Positions 11,684 to 22,355 of a stretch of DNA of 64,000 nucleotides are shown here, piece after piece (position 1 is the stretch's first letter; each line of letters opens with the position of its first letter). Source of the stretch: Lineus longissimus (Eukaryota > Nemertea > Pilidiophora > Heteronemertea > Lineidae). The translations under genes and the position numbers were made by a program. The stretch is taken from NCBI RefSeq assembly GCF_910592395.1, contig NC_088321.1, positions 10,108,001 to 10,172,000 of the forward strand, given 5' to 3'. The notes under the pieces were generated by a model, which saw only the letters and a list, made by a program, of their open reading frames with translations, was not told where the DNA came from and searched no databases.

Positions 11684-12995
11684 AAAAATGTGAACATCGC
11701 TGTATCGTCGAACAGTTGGCTGATTCCTGAGCGCCAGACGAGCAAAAAAGACATCTCACTGAACAGTTTTGCCGGAGTTGACACTTTTGCCATATGACGT
11801 CATTATAGCGTCGTAACCACACCTGATTTTGGCTTCGCAAAAAAGGCCAATCGTATCACCCGTACATAAACGCCAATTCCTCGAGAAGTATACATCTGAC
11901 GAATATTCTACTACCACGAGTGTCTTCCTGAGAAAGTGTCTGTTCGACAAAGTGGCATTTTGAGGCCCGTGCATGGCGTAGTTTTCCAATTTATCCCATG
12001 CCCGATATCAGTGAAATCCAGTGCACAAAGTCATGTTTTGTGTTATCTAAACATAATTATTCCACAAAACCAGCCGAATTTGGCGCAGATGTATCCCACA
12101 ACTGTTTTCGAAGCACAACTGATGGTTTATGATAGCCACAACGCCAGTAATTGCATATTCAAAGACAAAAAACGACAGGGGAAATCCGACTGAAATGGCG
12201 GTCAGTCCGGCCATGAGATAAAAATGCCAGATACCACACGTGCGAATCCAGACTCGCATTGTTGAGCCAGTGTTGGAGCTGAAATCAGACTTCTTGCCTT
12301 CATTTTCACTAAAAAATGATCGAAAGAAATTTACATGCACAAAACCTATATCCGACGCAACGGTATAAGGTGACGCAACCTTTTTCTCACTTTACGTTAC
12401 TCGAGACGTTATCGCCGCATTGTTATAACGACATTGGGCGGCGCTACATTTTTCGTGCAAAGCGATGCAATGACGCAGGTGCGCTCCGTCTTTGCTCTGT
12501 TGTGGACCGCTCCAGGATACACAAAAACGTTGGCGATGATGCTGAATCGGGGAAATTTCTTCGTTTAAATTGCATTTTGCGGCATAGGATAAAACAAAAC
12601 CACTCGAGTGTGATTTCTGAGGTATCAGACTACACCCCTCGTGATGGTCTTTGGCTTGGAAGTATAAACTGCATTGGAAGTTCGAACTTTCACTACAAAA
12701 AGTCGTCTTATTCACAAACACGCTTAGACCCTCTCCAAGGGCGTTAAGGGATGCCACAGAGTTAAAAAAACATAAGCATCTCGTGGCATACTTTGTTAGC
12801 TTCGAGTTACGCAAATTTTGTGCATTTCACCCCAGATTTCGGGACACTATACCCTTTCAGGCAAACCTAGGCCAAATCGGGTAGAAAAAGGTCGAGATTT
12901 CTAAAGATATTCAGTCCTGAAAGGGGTTATACCCCTATTTTACGCCTTCTACCCCTCTACCACAAACACTCAAGGCCAAGGGCCTGTGATTGGAA

Positions 12996-13539
12996 AATGC
13001 TTGGATTTTGGAATAAAGAAGCTTTTATGCATTTTTTTAATTTTAAACAATTCACAAACAGTCTTTCAGCCAGGACAGGAATTCTGAACGTTCTATCTGA
13101 TACATGTTTGTTGTTACAAAATACAAAACAAAACCTTTTTACTCCAGAAGTTTGTTTTGACATCAGATTGTAGTTTTCAAACCCCGCGCAGCCCGTCACA
13201 GTGTGTTGATCTGTATGAAAATTATCTCTGCAGGGAGGCTGCCCTCGGAAATGAAATCGGAGAATAGTGACAGTTTCGTCAGTTTTTGAATTTTTCCATT
13301 TTTGTGCAATTTGATGATGGAAACTGTTTGTGCAGAATAGGAGGTGACTAGGCAGCCGAGGGCTTGGTAATATTGCCCTTAGTAAGTTACCATACTGATC
13401 CTTTAAGAACTATGCACACTTCAAGGTCATGAAGTAACCGCGAGCAGCCGATGACCTGGACCTGCTTCTCTCACCTCTACTTCCTTATCCACGAAGTGAC
13501 TGAGTTGCCCGCCAATGCACTGCCTGGCAGCATTTATGC
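12996..13539. other. Intron 1 spacer between two elements
   Basis: This is unassigned sequence between the 3.4 kb element and the LINE tail. No coding or repeat signature is recognised apart from A+T-rich runs. Confidence 0.4.
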
Positions 13540-13754
13540 AAATTACAAATTACAAATTACAAAAGTTTATTGAATCCGTATAAAATTTACATTTTACATG
13601 GGACGAAAATACAATAAACAGTGCAGTGCAGATAGAGAGTCAGAAGAAAAGAGAGCAATAAGTAATAAAAGTAATCAAATAATACAGAAATTACTTAAGA
13701 GTGCAAGAGAGTTGGTGGGCATTATTACAATGATTGCAGCAGTATTTTTAATAA

Positions 13755-13935
13755 TTATAGAGCTTTCCTCACCTGAAATGCTAGATAACAGAATTTGCCG
13801 GTGAGGCGAGCTACATTGCCTTCAGCAGTTAAAAGATATAATAATAGATTTCTATTTGAAAGTTCATTTGTTAACCCAATTCGAGTTTTGTTCAAATATT
13901 TATCACGAAGGTTAGAGAGCAAAGGGCATGAACAC
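13755..13935 (-). pseudogene. LINE ORF2, C-terminal tail beyond the insertion
   Basis: The minus frame reads CSCPLLSNLRDKYLNK...GKFCYLAFQVRKAL and stops at 13755. It continues the ORF2 product that breaks off at ...KETEDETH at 15335: the usual LINE C-terminus has a zinc-binding C..C...H....C arrangement, and this segment supplies the last Cys and the following helix. The frame is compatible with the other half once the intervening element is ignored. Confidence 0.75.
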
Positions 13936-15207
13936 AATGAAACGGCCAGGGGCCATTGTGCTCACCGTATAGATATTTGGTGCTTTGTAATTCATCCAGA
14001 TTAAGAAACATTGTACATGTATAGTATATAGGTCAATCCAAAGTCGGTATGACATGTGATGTATCGTTGCTTGGAGTAAGTACCATAAGAATATCATCAA
14101 AAACAAGTCAATAATAAACGAGATATTGCACTTTTTACCTATTTTAGTTTTGGCCTCCTGGTGGCCGAGTTGAGTACCAGATCAGATCGAAATTCGGTGT
14201 CCAAGGTTACATGACGTAGGGAGTCATGTGTATCAAATTTCAAGTTCAAAGCTTTAGTGGTTAAGAAACGTGCCATAGTTACAATCAAACGACAAATTTA
14301 CGCCATTTGACCTCTGTGACCTTGAAAAGCAGGTCAGATCAAAAACTCATATGATATGTGATGTATCCTTGCTAGGAGAACCTACCATAAAAATGTTATT
14401 GAAAACGAATCACTAAAAATAAGCAAGATATTGCACTTCTTACTTTTTCCATTATGGCCCCCTGGTGGCCGAATAAAGAATCAGATCGAGCCAAAATTTG
14501 GCATCAGAGGTTATCTGATGTAGGGGGTTATATGCACCAAGTTTCAAGTTCATAGCTTTACTGGTTAAGAAACGTGCTATAGTTTACACTCTAACGGCCA
14601 ATTTACGCCATATGACCTCTGTGACCTTGAAAAGTAGGTCAAATTGAAAACCCGTAAGATATGTGATGTATTCTTCCTAAGGGTACCTACCATAAAAATT
14701 TTATCGAAAAGAAGTCACTAATAAGCGAGATATCACACTTTTTAGATTTCCACTTTTGGCCCCCTGGTGGCAAAGTTGAGAATCAGATCAAACTGAAATT
14801 CAGCACCAGAGGCTATGTGATATAGGGGGTTATATGTACTAAGTTTCAAGTTCATAGCTTTAGTGGTTAAGAAACGTGCCATAGTTTACACTCTAACGGC
14901 CAATTTACGCCATATGACCTCTGTGACCTTGAAAAGTAGGTCAAATTAAAAACCCGTATGAAATAAGATGTATATTTGCAATGAGTACCTACAACAAAAG
15001 TTTCATCGAAAACAAGTCACTAATAAGCGAGATATCACACTTTTTAGATATCCACATTTGGCCCCCTGGTGGCCAAGTAGAGAATCAGATCGGACAGAAA
15101 TTTAGTGTCACGGGTCATCTGACCTAGGGGGTCATGTGTACAAAGTTTTAAGTTCATAGGCCTAGCGGTTAAGAAACGTGCCACTGTTTTTGAACTAGGA
15201 TACGACG

Positions 15208-15275
<68 letters not shown>

Positions 15276-15329
15276 ACGACGACGGACGACGGACACTGCG
15301 GTATTGTATAGACTCCCCTACGGTGAGCC
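13936..15329 (+). mobile_element. Pearl/HINE-like element, tandem 302-bp cores, nested in LINE
   Basis: The 5' end AATGAAACGGCCAGGGGCCA leads to TTGTGCTCACC. Four core units recur about every 302 bp; the landmark GACCTCTGTGACCTTGAAAA occurs at 14310, 14612 and 14914, and GGCCCCCTGGTGGC follows in each. A long (GAC)n tract lies at 15203-15296, and the 3' end is CCCTACGGTGAGCC. The 5' GTGCTCACC and 3' GGTGAGCC are inverted relative to each other. There is no coding capacity. Both boundaries can be placed because the LINE ORF is interrupted cleanly. Confidence 0.75.
15203..15296. repeat. (GAC)n microsatellite
   Basis: This is a nearly perfect GAC trinucleotide run with occasional GGAC interruptions near both ends, just before the 3' end of the HINE-like element. 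Translated, it gives polyarginine, polyvaline or polyserine, which inflates apparent ORFs. Such a tract is a fixed part of this element family (compare 11587-11642 and 31990-32030). Confidence 0.9.
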
Positions 15330-18300
15330 AAAAAGTGAGTCTCATCTTCAGTTTCTTTGATTCCCAATGATAAACAGTGAGGGCACCATCTCTCATCCCT
15401 GGGGATAATAGGACGAGAGTAGCGGCCTTTCTCGATTAAAAGACAATGATTACTCAGTCTTAATTTGGTAAAATGGGACCTGTGTTCCCTATTTTGGATA
15501 TCATCGAGATAATTTTCGTAGCAAAATCTATTTTTAAAAGCTACATATGTACAAAATTTCCCCTCATTTAAATCAATGTACTTCTGATAGAACTTTTCAA
15601 ACCAGAACGATTTATAACGCTCCTTCATATGTTCCTTGATTGTTTTAGAGGAGATGTCTGGGTTACATAAATCAAAATTTATTTTCTTCGACAATTCCTT
15701 ATAAAAAGAGAACCAGGAGTAAAAGCCCTTGGAGTGTAATAACTTTGATTCAGTAAAAGCATCTTTTAAAACTGGATTGTCAGTATTATCTAGGTGTGTG
15801 TGGTAATTATAGATTTTACATATTATATCAATCCCAATAGGGAATCTCCCAAGTTCGCTCATAGTGGGAATATTACCAGCCTTTTTATTTACACCGAGAA
15901 GAAATTTGCAAAAGCTAATATTAACATGTTCAATGACAGAATCATACCACTTCTGCTCAGTGGACCAGACTCCATGAAACTTGCCTTTCCGAAGATCTTC
16001 GGCCGACCAAATTTCGGCCCCATATGTACAAATGGGAGATATGAGTTTGTCAAACAAATTTAATCCACTTTTGGGGTTGATCCCAGTATTACGTAGGCAA
16101 GCACGTATACTAAATAGAGCCTTCTTAGCTTTACAAGAAGCATTTATTTTAGCATTTGTAAAAGACCCTGAAGAACTCAATACGACTCCCAAATATTTAT
16201 AAGAAGTGCAGTTCTCCAACAAGACACCCTTAAAAAAGAAAGAATCTTTACCTACATGTCCATTTCCACATAGTTTCATCACTTTCGTCTTCTTTATATT
16301 TATCTCTAAATTCCAAGTATTATAAAAAAGTTCAAGTTGTCTTAACATTGAGTGAAGGCCCTTAGCAGTTCTGGACAGAATAATTAAATCATCTGCATAA
16401 AAAAGATGGTCGATAAAACGGTCATTTAGGCAAGGAATATGTTCCTCAGCATCAATATTTTGAGACAGATTTGTAGGAAGGTCATTTATGAAAAGGTTAA
16501 AAAGAAGGGGGCTCAAAGTGTCACCTTGTTTGACCCCATTTGTACAGTTAAAAAAGGAGCTTTGACGACTATTTGAGCGAACGCATGCAGAGCTCTGTTG
16601 ATACATCTTCTTGATAACATTGTAGAAATTACCACGAATATTGTACTTAAGTAATTTAAGGAAAAGACCATTATGCCATACACTATCATATGCCTTGCGG
16701 AAATCAACGAAGCAAGCAAAAAGGGGGGTCTTGCTCTTTTTTATATATTTATCAACAAGAGTGTGGATGGTGAAGATATGATCGGAGGTTCTTGCTCCTT
16801 TCTTAAAGCCTAGTTGAGTTGGGGTTAAAATGGTATCCTTTTCGACATGAAGTTCTAGCCTGTTGTTGAGAATAGTACTAAACAGTTTACTGAGACAACT
16901 ATTAATAGTAATTCCCCTATAGTTACCTGGGTCAGACCGATCGCCAGCTTTAAAAATATTAACAATATAGCCTTTGCTCCATTGTTCAGGGTAGCAACCC
17001 TTTTGTAAAATAGTATTAAAAACTTTCGCATAACATTTAGCCAGGAAAGGCATTGAAGACTTCAGCATCTCGTTTGAAATGCGATCCAAACCCACGGCCT
17101 TGCCTCTTTTGAGCGATTTAGCGGCTTTCAGAACTTCATCTTCTCTAATTTTACTGTCGAGATTCGAGAAAAAGGGTTCATCTTCTAAAACTTTTATATC
17201 ATCTAGTAGTTTTTGGGGGGTTTCAGGAGGGGAATCCAAAAGAGATTCATAATGTTTTTTCCATTCCTCCATAGCGATTGAGGAACTACCATGAAGTGAC
17301 GATTTTGGATTGGAATTTCTAAGTTCTTCCACCACTTTCCAATATCCCTTAGGGTTCGATTCAGACAAATCTCGCAGTTTAGTGACAAGGGAGTTTCGGT
17401 ACATTTGTTCTTTAATTTTAACATTTTTCTTATAAATTTTTTTGTAACTGAAAAACCTAGCCCGAATACCATTGTCAAAGGGAGAGTGTATCAAATCTTC
17501 TCCTAATTTCTTAAGTGATCTTTTCATAAGTATCAAGTCTCTGTCAAACCATTTTGTATTAGGACGAGATTTTTTGGACTTCGACGTTGGTGACCTTTTA
17601 TTAACATGTACGACTTTACCAGCTTTAACAGCAGCTTTAAGGAGAATACCTTCCAAGTCTTGAATATATTGATTTATATCAGCTTCATACAGGTTTGATT
17701 CGTCAATTTTTCTAATAAATTCCTGGAAAGTTGTGCCCTTTAATTCATTGATGAATAAGGATTCCGAGGAGTCGTCCCATTTTATACCAGCTGGAACTGG
17801 AATTGAGTTTTCCTCCTGTGTAGGAGCAGAGGGCATATTGCCAGAAAGTTCTAAGCCCATTGAGATCATACAATGATCAGAGATGGCCTCAAAAGAATTG
17901 TGAACCTTAAAATATTGAACGTGAGGTAAAAGGGCTGATTGTACCACTGCATAGTCGACCACACTGCTACCGTTGTATTTATGGCATGTCAATTTACCAC
18001 CAGAGTCGCCTAGAGTTCTACCATTCAAAATCCTTAGGCCTGAAGATGAGCAGATATCAAGAAATTTGTTAACATAGTTTTTTGGTGAGACTGTTTTGTC
18101 GTAATTTTGACGCTCTGATTGGAAACTTGCGTCATCTATGGTATAATTGAGAGGGACAGGGGTGTAAATGTTATCATCATTTTGAATAAAATCATCCAGA
18201 GTTCCAGTTCTTGTGTTCATATCCCCAAAAATAATTACCCTGCCCCTTTGATTATGAAATTCGGTTTCATCTTCCAAAATATCCCATGTTTGTAACTCGT

Positions 18301-18704
18301 TTCGGATTGAGTAGGTAGAATTCTGAGGACTTACATATACATTACATATTGACACATTGAAATCATAATTAGTACATCTTTTGTCAAGAATTACCCATAT
18401 TATATCATTTGATTTACTTGGGGAGAAAGTAATGTAGAGAATTTCTTATAAGGATAGCAACGCCCCCGGAACCTTTTTTTGCTTTGTGGTGTTTAATTCT
18501 ATTGGACTGGAAAGTATGATACCCATCCAAGAAAATTGAATTTTTCTCAACCGCATGTGTTTCTGTTAGACAAATTATGTCGACTTCTTCAATTTCTTCA
18601 AGAAAAGAAGGGTCTTGGAGTTTTGAACCAAGAGTTTTCGATGTTAGGCCTTCAATATTCCAGTGACCAAGAATTAGCGATTTATTTCTACCCGCATTAT
18701 CCAT
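15330..18704 (-). pseudogene. LINE ORF2: endonuclease-reverse transcriptase
   Basis: The N-terminal APE endonuclease shows GHWNIEGL, ICLTETHA, GSGGVAILI, IIFGDMNTRTG and ISDHCMI. The reverse transcriptase follows with NYRGITINSCLSKLFSTIL, GFKKGARTSDHIF, FVDFRKAYDSVWH, GVKQGDTLSPLLFNLFINDL and the catalytic YADDLIIL. A WCPHC begins the C-terminal zinc motif. There is one clear frame change between the endonuclease start (ends at a stop at 18414) and the rest of the ORF, near 18414-18425. The reading then stays open for more than 1,000 codons to the junction with the HINE-like insert. The copy is therefore young but inactive. Confidence 0.9.
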
Positions 18705-18714
18705 ATTTAAAATA

Positions 18715-19227
18715 GCTAGTTACATGTAAATCACTTTTAAAATATACATGAACAGTAATATTTTCTTACCAGCAAAGAGTCTGATATTCGTCAGTGAATA
18801 ATGTAAAACAAATTCACATTCCATAAACAAAAGATATCAGAAGAACGTGAACAAAAACAGAAATATCATCCCAAATCAGACAGTGCTATGTGACATATTA
18901 AAAGAAAATATTGTGATCATTACATGTAGTTACAGTCATTCATATTGAAAAAACATCTCTGCTGTCTGAAAATAGACCATGGGCCATGGCATGCATGCGT
19001 GTATGTAATGTATTCATCATCATGCTGGCTGTTCTTTCAATTATTATGTCGATGAGTTTCATCAGACCATGGAGCCTGGAGGTATAATAACATCCATAAT
19101 GACCATGATCATGATGATCAAACATCTTAACAATACATCAGACATTGCATGTACCCATGTAACATAATTATAATAAACATACAGTACACTAAGTACTAAA
19201 AAACGGTATACAACAACAATAGCTTAC
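18715..19227. other. Intron 1 of nuclease-like gene, start
   Basis: The sequence from the donor GTAAGC (19222-19227) to the LINE. It is A+T-rich, with CATGATCATGATGATC-type short runs. No LINE ORF1 is recognisable. Confidence 0.45.
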
Positions 19228-19401
19228 AAAATCGTCTTTGGGATGTCTTTTTCTCGGGGATTGGTCCTTGGGCGGGCTGTCGCGGTCGCGCTCTTCGTCT
19301 TTTAGGCGTTGCCGTTGAGCCACTGGCGACCCACCGTCACCGGAACAAGGGTCAAAACTTTGGGACGCTGTCCTCTTCATGCCGTACCCGGATGCCGCCA
19401 T
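19228..19401 (-). CDS. Nuclease-like hypothetical protein, first exon (N-terminus)
   Basis: The ATG at 19401 opens a 58-codon exon ending KRHPKDDF directly at a GTAAGC donor in phase 0. The product is a charged, probably disordered leader (MAASGYGMKRTASQS, then RQRLKDEERDRDSPPKDQS) with basic clusters that could serve as a nuclear localisation signal. Linking it to the exon at 8652-9027 rests on strand, matching phase and an otherwise gene-free 10.2 kb intron, of which about 8.6 kb is later transposon insertion. It could instead belong to a different gene with exons I did not find. Confidence 0.5.
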
Positions 19402-19456
19402 AGTTCATACGTTCGTTCATACAGTATGTATTGTAGTAAGCTGAGCGTACTAAAGT

Positions 19457-19525
19457 TGTATAAAACGGTAGTTGATAAAGTATGGAATTAGTGAAACCTT
19501 GGAAACACTGACAAACCTTGGAATA
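19457..19525 (+). repeat. Direct repeat, copy 1
   Basis: ACGGTAGTTGATAAAGTATG, then GTGAAACCTTGGAA and AAACCTTGGAAT. The same ~70-bp stretch with a few substitutions lies at 20985-21058. The pair brackets the foldback element, and this copy is only about 55 bp upstream of the ATG of the nuclease-like gene. Confidence 0.6.
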
Positions 19526-19617
19526 TTCAATGTAAACCATGGATCCACTGTGCAAATAGCGCGGGAAATCGGGTGCGTTCCTTCCACGATTTATACCCTC
19601 CCAACTGACAGTCTCGT

Positions 19618-20539
19618 ATGGCAAGCCAAAGCGGAATTTATTCAAGACTTTAGAATAACCATTCAAGAAGTTAAATATAAGTTCAAGAAGGAAATATATG
19701 TTCAAGACTAAAATATGTTCAACCTTGAATCAAATGTTTTCAACCTTAAATAAAATATGTTCAACCTTGAATAAAATATGTTCAACCTTGAATAAAATAT
19801 GTCCAACCTTGAACAAAATATATTCAAGACTCACGTGACCATATTCAAGACTCACGTGACCATATTCAAGACGCACGTGACCACAAAATTGATGACGTAG
19901 AGCGTAGAATCTGTGGTACTTCTGATGCGTTCTGTTTCACGACATGATTGATTGCCTGTATAGCCTAAACACTCAAACATGTCAAAAGACAACGAGAATC
20001 CGATACAGTGGTGTCGGCCTTAAGAATGAAAGGTGAGAGGCATTGCGCATTTTGAACCTATAATTTGCCTGATATGTCTGTGAAACATGTATCGACTCTG
20101 ACATTCACTCGGCATCCATGTCATGATGTGTAGGATTACAGTACATGTCAGGTGTAGGCGGCTAGGTACGTGTACAACTATGTGTCAAAACCTCGTGCGA
20201 ACAATTCGAGCTCCGAAACGCAACACAAGTACCATGGGTTCGGGAAAGTCCGGACGCGGGTTCGGGAAAGTCTGTGAAGCATCAAAACATGAGCAACTAC
20301 GTCATCAATTTTGTGGTCACGTGCGTCTTGAATATGGTCACGTGAGTCTTGAATATATTTTGTTCAAGGTTGAATATATTTTGTTCAAGGTTGACAATAT
20401 TTGATTCAAGGTTGACAATATTTGATTCAAGGTTGACAATATTTGATTCAGGATTGAACATATTTTGGTCTTGAACATATATTTAACTTCTTGAATAGTA
20501 ATTCCACGGTCTTGAATAAATTCCGCTTTGGCTTGCCAT
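19618..20539. mobile_element. 922-bp foldback element, 8-bp target duplication
   Basis: The ends ATGGCAAGCCAAAGCGGAAT and its inverse form very long inverted repeats of about 290 bp each (19618-19910 and 20280-20539). The arms are built from reiterated TATGTTCAACCTTGAATAAA and CACGTGACCATATTCAAGAC units. Identical AGTCTCGT octamers flank it (19610-19617 and 20540-20547). The ~370-bp centre has no recognisable transposase. The 8-bp duplication fits hAT-, P- or Merlin-type mobilisation. It stands about 215 bp upstream of the first exon of the nuclease-like gene. Confidence 0.8.
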
Positions 20540-20547
20540 AGTCTCGT

Positions 20548-21336
20548 CCCAGCTGACTTTATTGATAGCAATTTGCCAGTTAGTTCAGAAGCCAACATTT
20601 TTAATGTGGAGGATGACGTCATCAATTGGCAATGCGCTGTGGTCGTTAAAATATTTTATTTCTCTTCAATGGAAGCAAAAATTAGTTTTTATGATTGTTT
20701 TGTATTCCATAGACGATAAAGTATTATGCTCGGTACTAGATGCACGAGATCATAGGACAAACACACACGTGAATAAAAAAACCGCTTAGAACTGGTGACG
20801 TCACAAAGATCTCTGCATCCCTCGATGCGTACTGGAAGATGTAAGAAATCGCTCACGGCGAAGGAAATTTTCGTTAACAGCGCTTGGCCTTGGCAATTAA
20901 CAATGGACTAGTTCGCGCGCATGGAGATACGCCGAGCAGAGGTGGCAGGGTCAAGTAGTCCGGTGAACGAATTGGACTCATTGGAGTTTTATACGGTAGT
21001 TGATAAAGCTTGGAATCAGTGAAACCTTGGAACCAGTGATAAACCTTGGAATCAGTCCTAAAAATGCATAAAAACATGAAATAATGCCATTCGAACCTAA
21101 CGTGGTTACGAATCAACATTTGGAGCTTATTCTTACATGATCAGATCGGAATTTTATGGTAATTTAGAAATCTGTCTCATATCCGATTCAATAGTCTATA
21201 TTTTAGAACAACCCAGTTGTACCTCGCCTCCAGTGTACAGTACTGATCTCCCAAATATGGGAAGACACGCCCACCACACACCCATAATATGGACCAATAG
21301 CGCTCCTCTTATAAATACGCCACCACCACGCGGGTA
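20548..21336. other. Gene-free flank with direct repeat copy 2
   Basis: Holds the second copy (20985-21058) of the GGTAGTTGATAAAG...CCTTGGAATCAGT repeat. Otherwise no gene or element is recognised. Confidence 0.4.
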
Positions 21337-21900
21337 TGGCTGGCGGGAGTGGACAAATATCTGAATTAAGGGTCGGGATAAATCAGATTTATACCACGAC
21401 TATATTCATAATAGCAGACAGCCAATCAGAGAGCCGAATTTCATGAATTATGGTGACCATTAAATCTGAATTATACCACGACATAAATGAATCAACCCAC
21501 GACTATAATCGTTTTAGACCCACGACTATATTCGTAATAGCAGACAGCCAATCAGAGAGCCGAATTTATGGACGGAAGTGCGATTTATGGACGCCGGAAG
21601 TGCGATTTATGGACGCCGGAAGTGCTATTTATGGACGCCGGAAGTGCGATATATGGACGCCGGAAGTGCTATTTATGGACGCCGGATGTTAGAGATCCGA
21701 TGTTTTGATTGGTTGATTTATGGTGCACCACAATTCTGATTTACTTCCGTCCTCCATAAATGACACTTCCGTCCACAATTCCTATTTATGCCGCGGCATA
21801 ATTCACGAAATCCGAGGTTTTGATTGGTCGATTTATGGTGCACCACAATTCCTATTTATGCCGTGGCATAATTCTGAATTCTGTCCACTCGCGCCAGCCA
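21337..21900. mobile_element. 564-bp TA-flanked TIR element with internal tandem repeats
   Basis: The left end TGGCTGGCGGGAGTGGACAA and the right end, in reverse, TGGCTGGCGCGAGTGGACAG form short TIRs, with TA at 21335-21336 and 21901-21902. Inside are two copies of a block with ATAGCAGACAGCCAATCAGA (21413 and 21536). There are also five head-to-tail ~23-bp units TTTATGGACGCCGGAAGTGC (21566-21685) and repeats of CACCACAATTCCTATTTATG. No coding capacity is seen. Confidence 0.65.
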
Positions 21901-22355
21901 TAGGCGGGCACGTTTATGGGTGGGGATCAGGGGAGGGTACTCTTCCACTATTTTCCTTGTGCTTGCAAGCTGACTCGGGCTGATATCTTCAGAGGACTAC
22001 AATAACGATTACACTGGACCGGTGTAGAAGTTTAAAATGTCCTAGGATAGAATGTCCGGGAAACAAAGGATTCTATTATGCGCTTCAATCTCTGAGCTAT
22101 TGCATTGTCAGTCATGGTCTCGATAGACCAGATAATAGGACCATAAAAATATTATTATTATAGCAGAATACAATAGGGCCGGACACTTTTTCCAGGGGAC
22201 ATTTTCTACTTTTACACCGGCAGTTCGTACTGGTCGGGGCGAACGGTCGGAGCGCATAACGGGGACGTCAAAGGCAGATGTTCGGTAATTCAAAGCATTG
22301 CCTGCACTAAAAGGGGTAGGGCCTAAATGCGGGGTCTATGGTAGGGTGGAATCGG

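Larger units (their letters stand above)
9581..12988. mobile_element. 3.4-kb TIR element with 7-bp target duplication
   Basis: The left end CACAGGCCCTTGAGTGTTTG and the right end, read in reverse, CACAGGCCCTTGGCCTTGAG begin inverted repeats that run about 90 bp (both include GGCGTAAAATAGGGGTATAA). Identical ATTGGAA flanks lie at 9574-9580 and 12989-12995. No transposase is recognised in the interior. The element is interrupted by the MITE at 9634-10097, placed exactly at a TA within its left TIR, and by the HINE-like copy at 10746-11683. Without these, about 2 kb remains. It lies in intron 1 of the nuclease-like gene. The superfamily is uncertain; hAT-like is possible. Confidence 0.65.
13540..18714 (-). 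mobile_element. Non-LTR retrotransposon (LINE), interrupted
   Basis: The element reads on the minus strand from its endonuclease start at 18704 to a 3' tail of three TTTGTAA-type units (13540-13563). An AATAAA lies just before the tail (13566-13571) and a ~190-bp 3' UTR before that. It contains an APE-type endonuclease, a reverse transcriptase and a Cys/His C-terminus. The HINE-like element at 13936-15329 splits it near the C-terminus. No ORF1 is recognisable upstream, so the copy may be 5' truncated. The RT and overall plan suggest the CR1/Jockey/I assemblage, but the clade is not certain. It lies in intron 1 of the nuclease-like gene, on the same strand. Confidence 0.85.

Noticed and set aside
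12316-12814. Overlapping ~140-codon frames on both strands
   Set aside because: They overlap each other, have no domain, and lie inside the non-coding 3.4 kb TIR element.
15044-15329. Continuation of the LINE frame into a polyarginine stretch and beyond
   Set aside because: This is read-through into the HINE-like insert and its (GAC)n tract. The real LINE C-terminus is on the other side, at 13755-13935.
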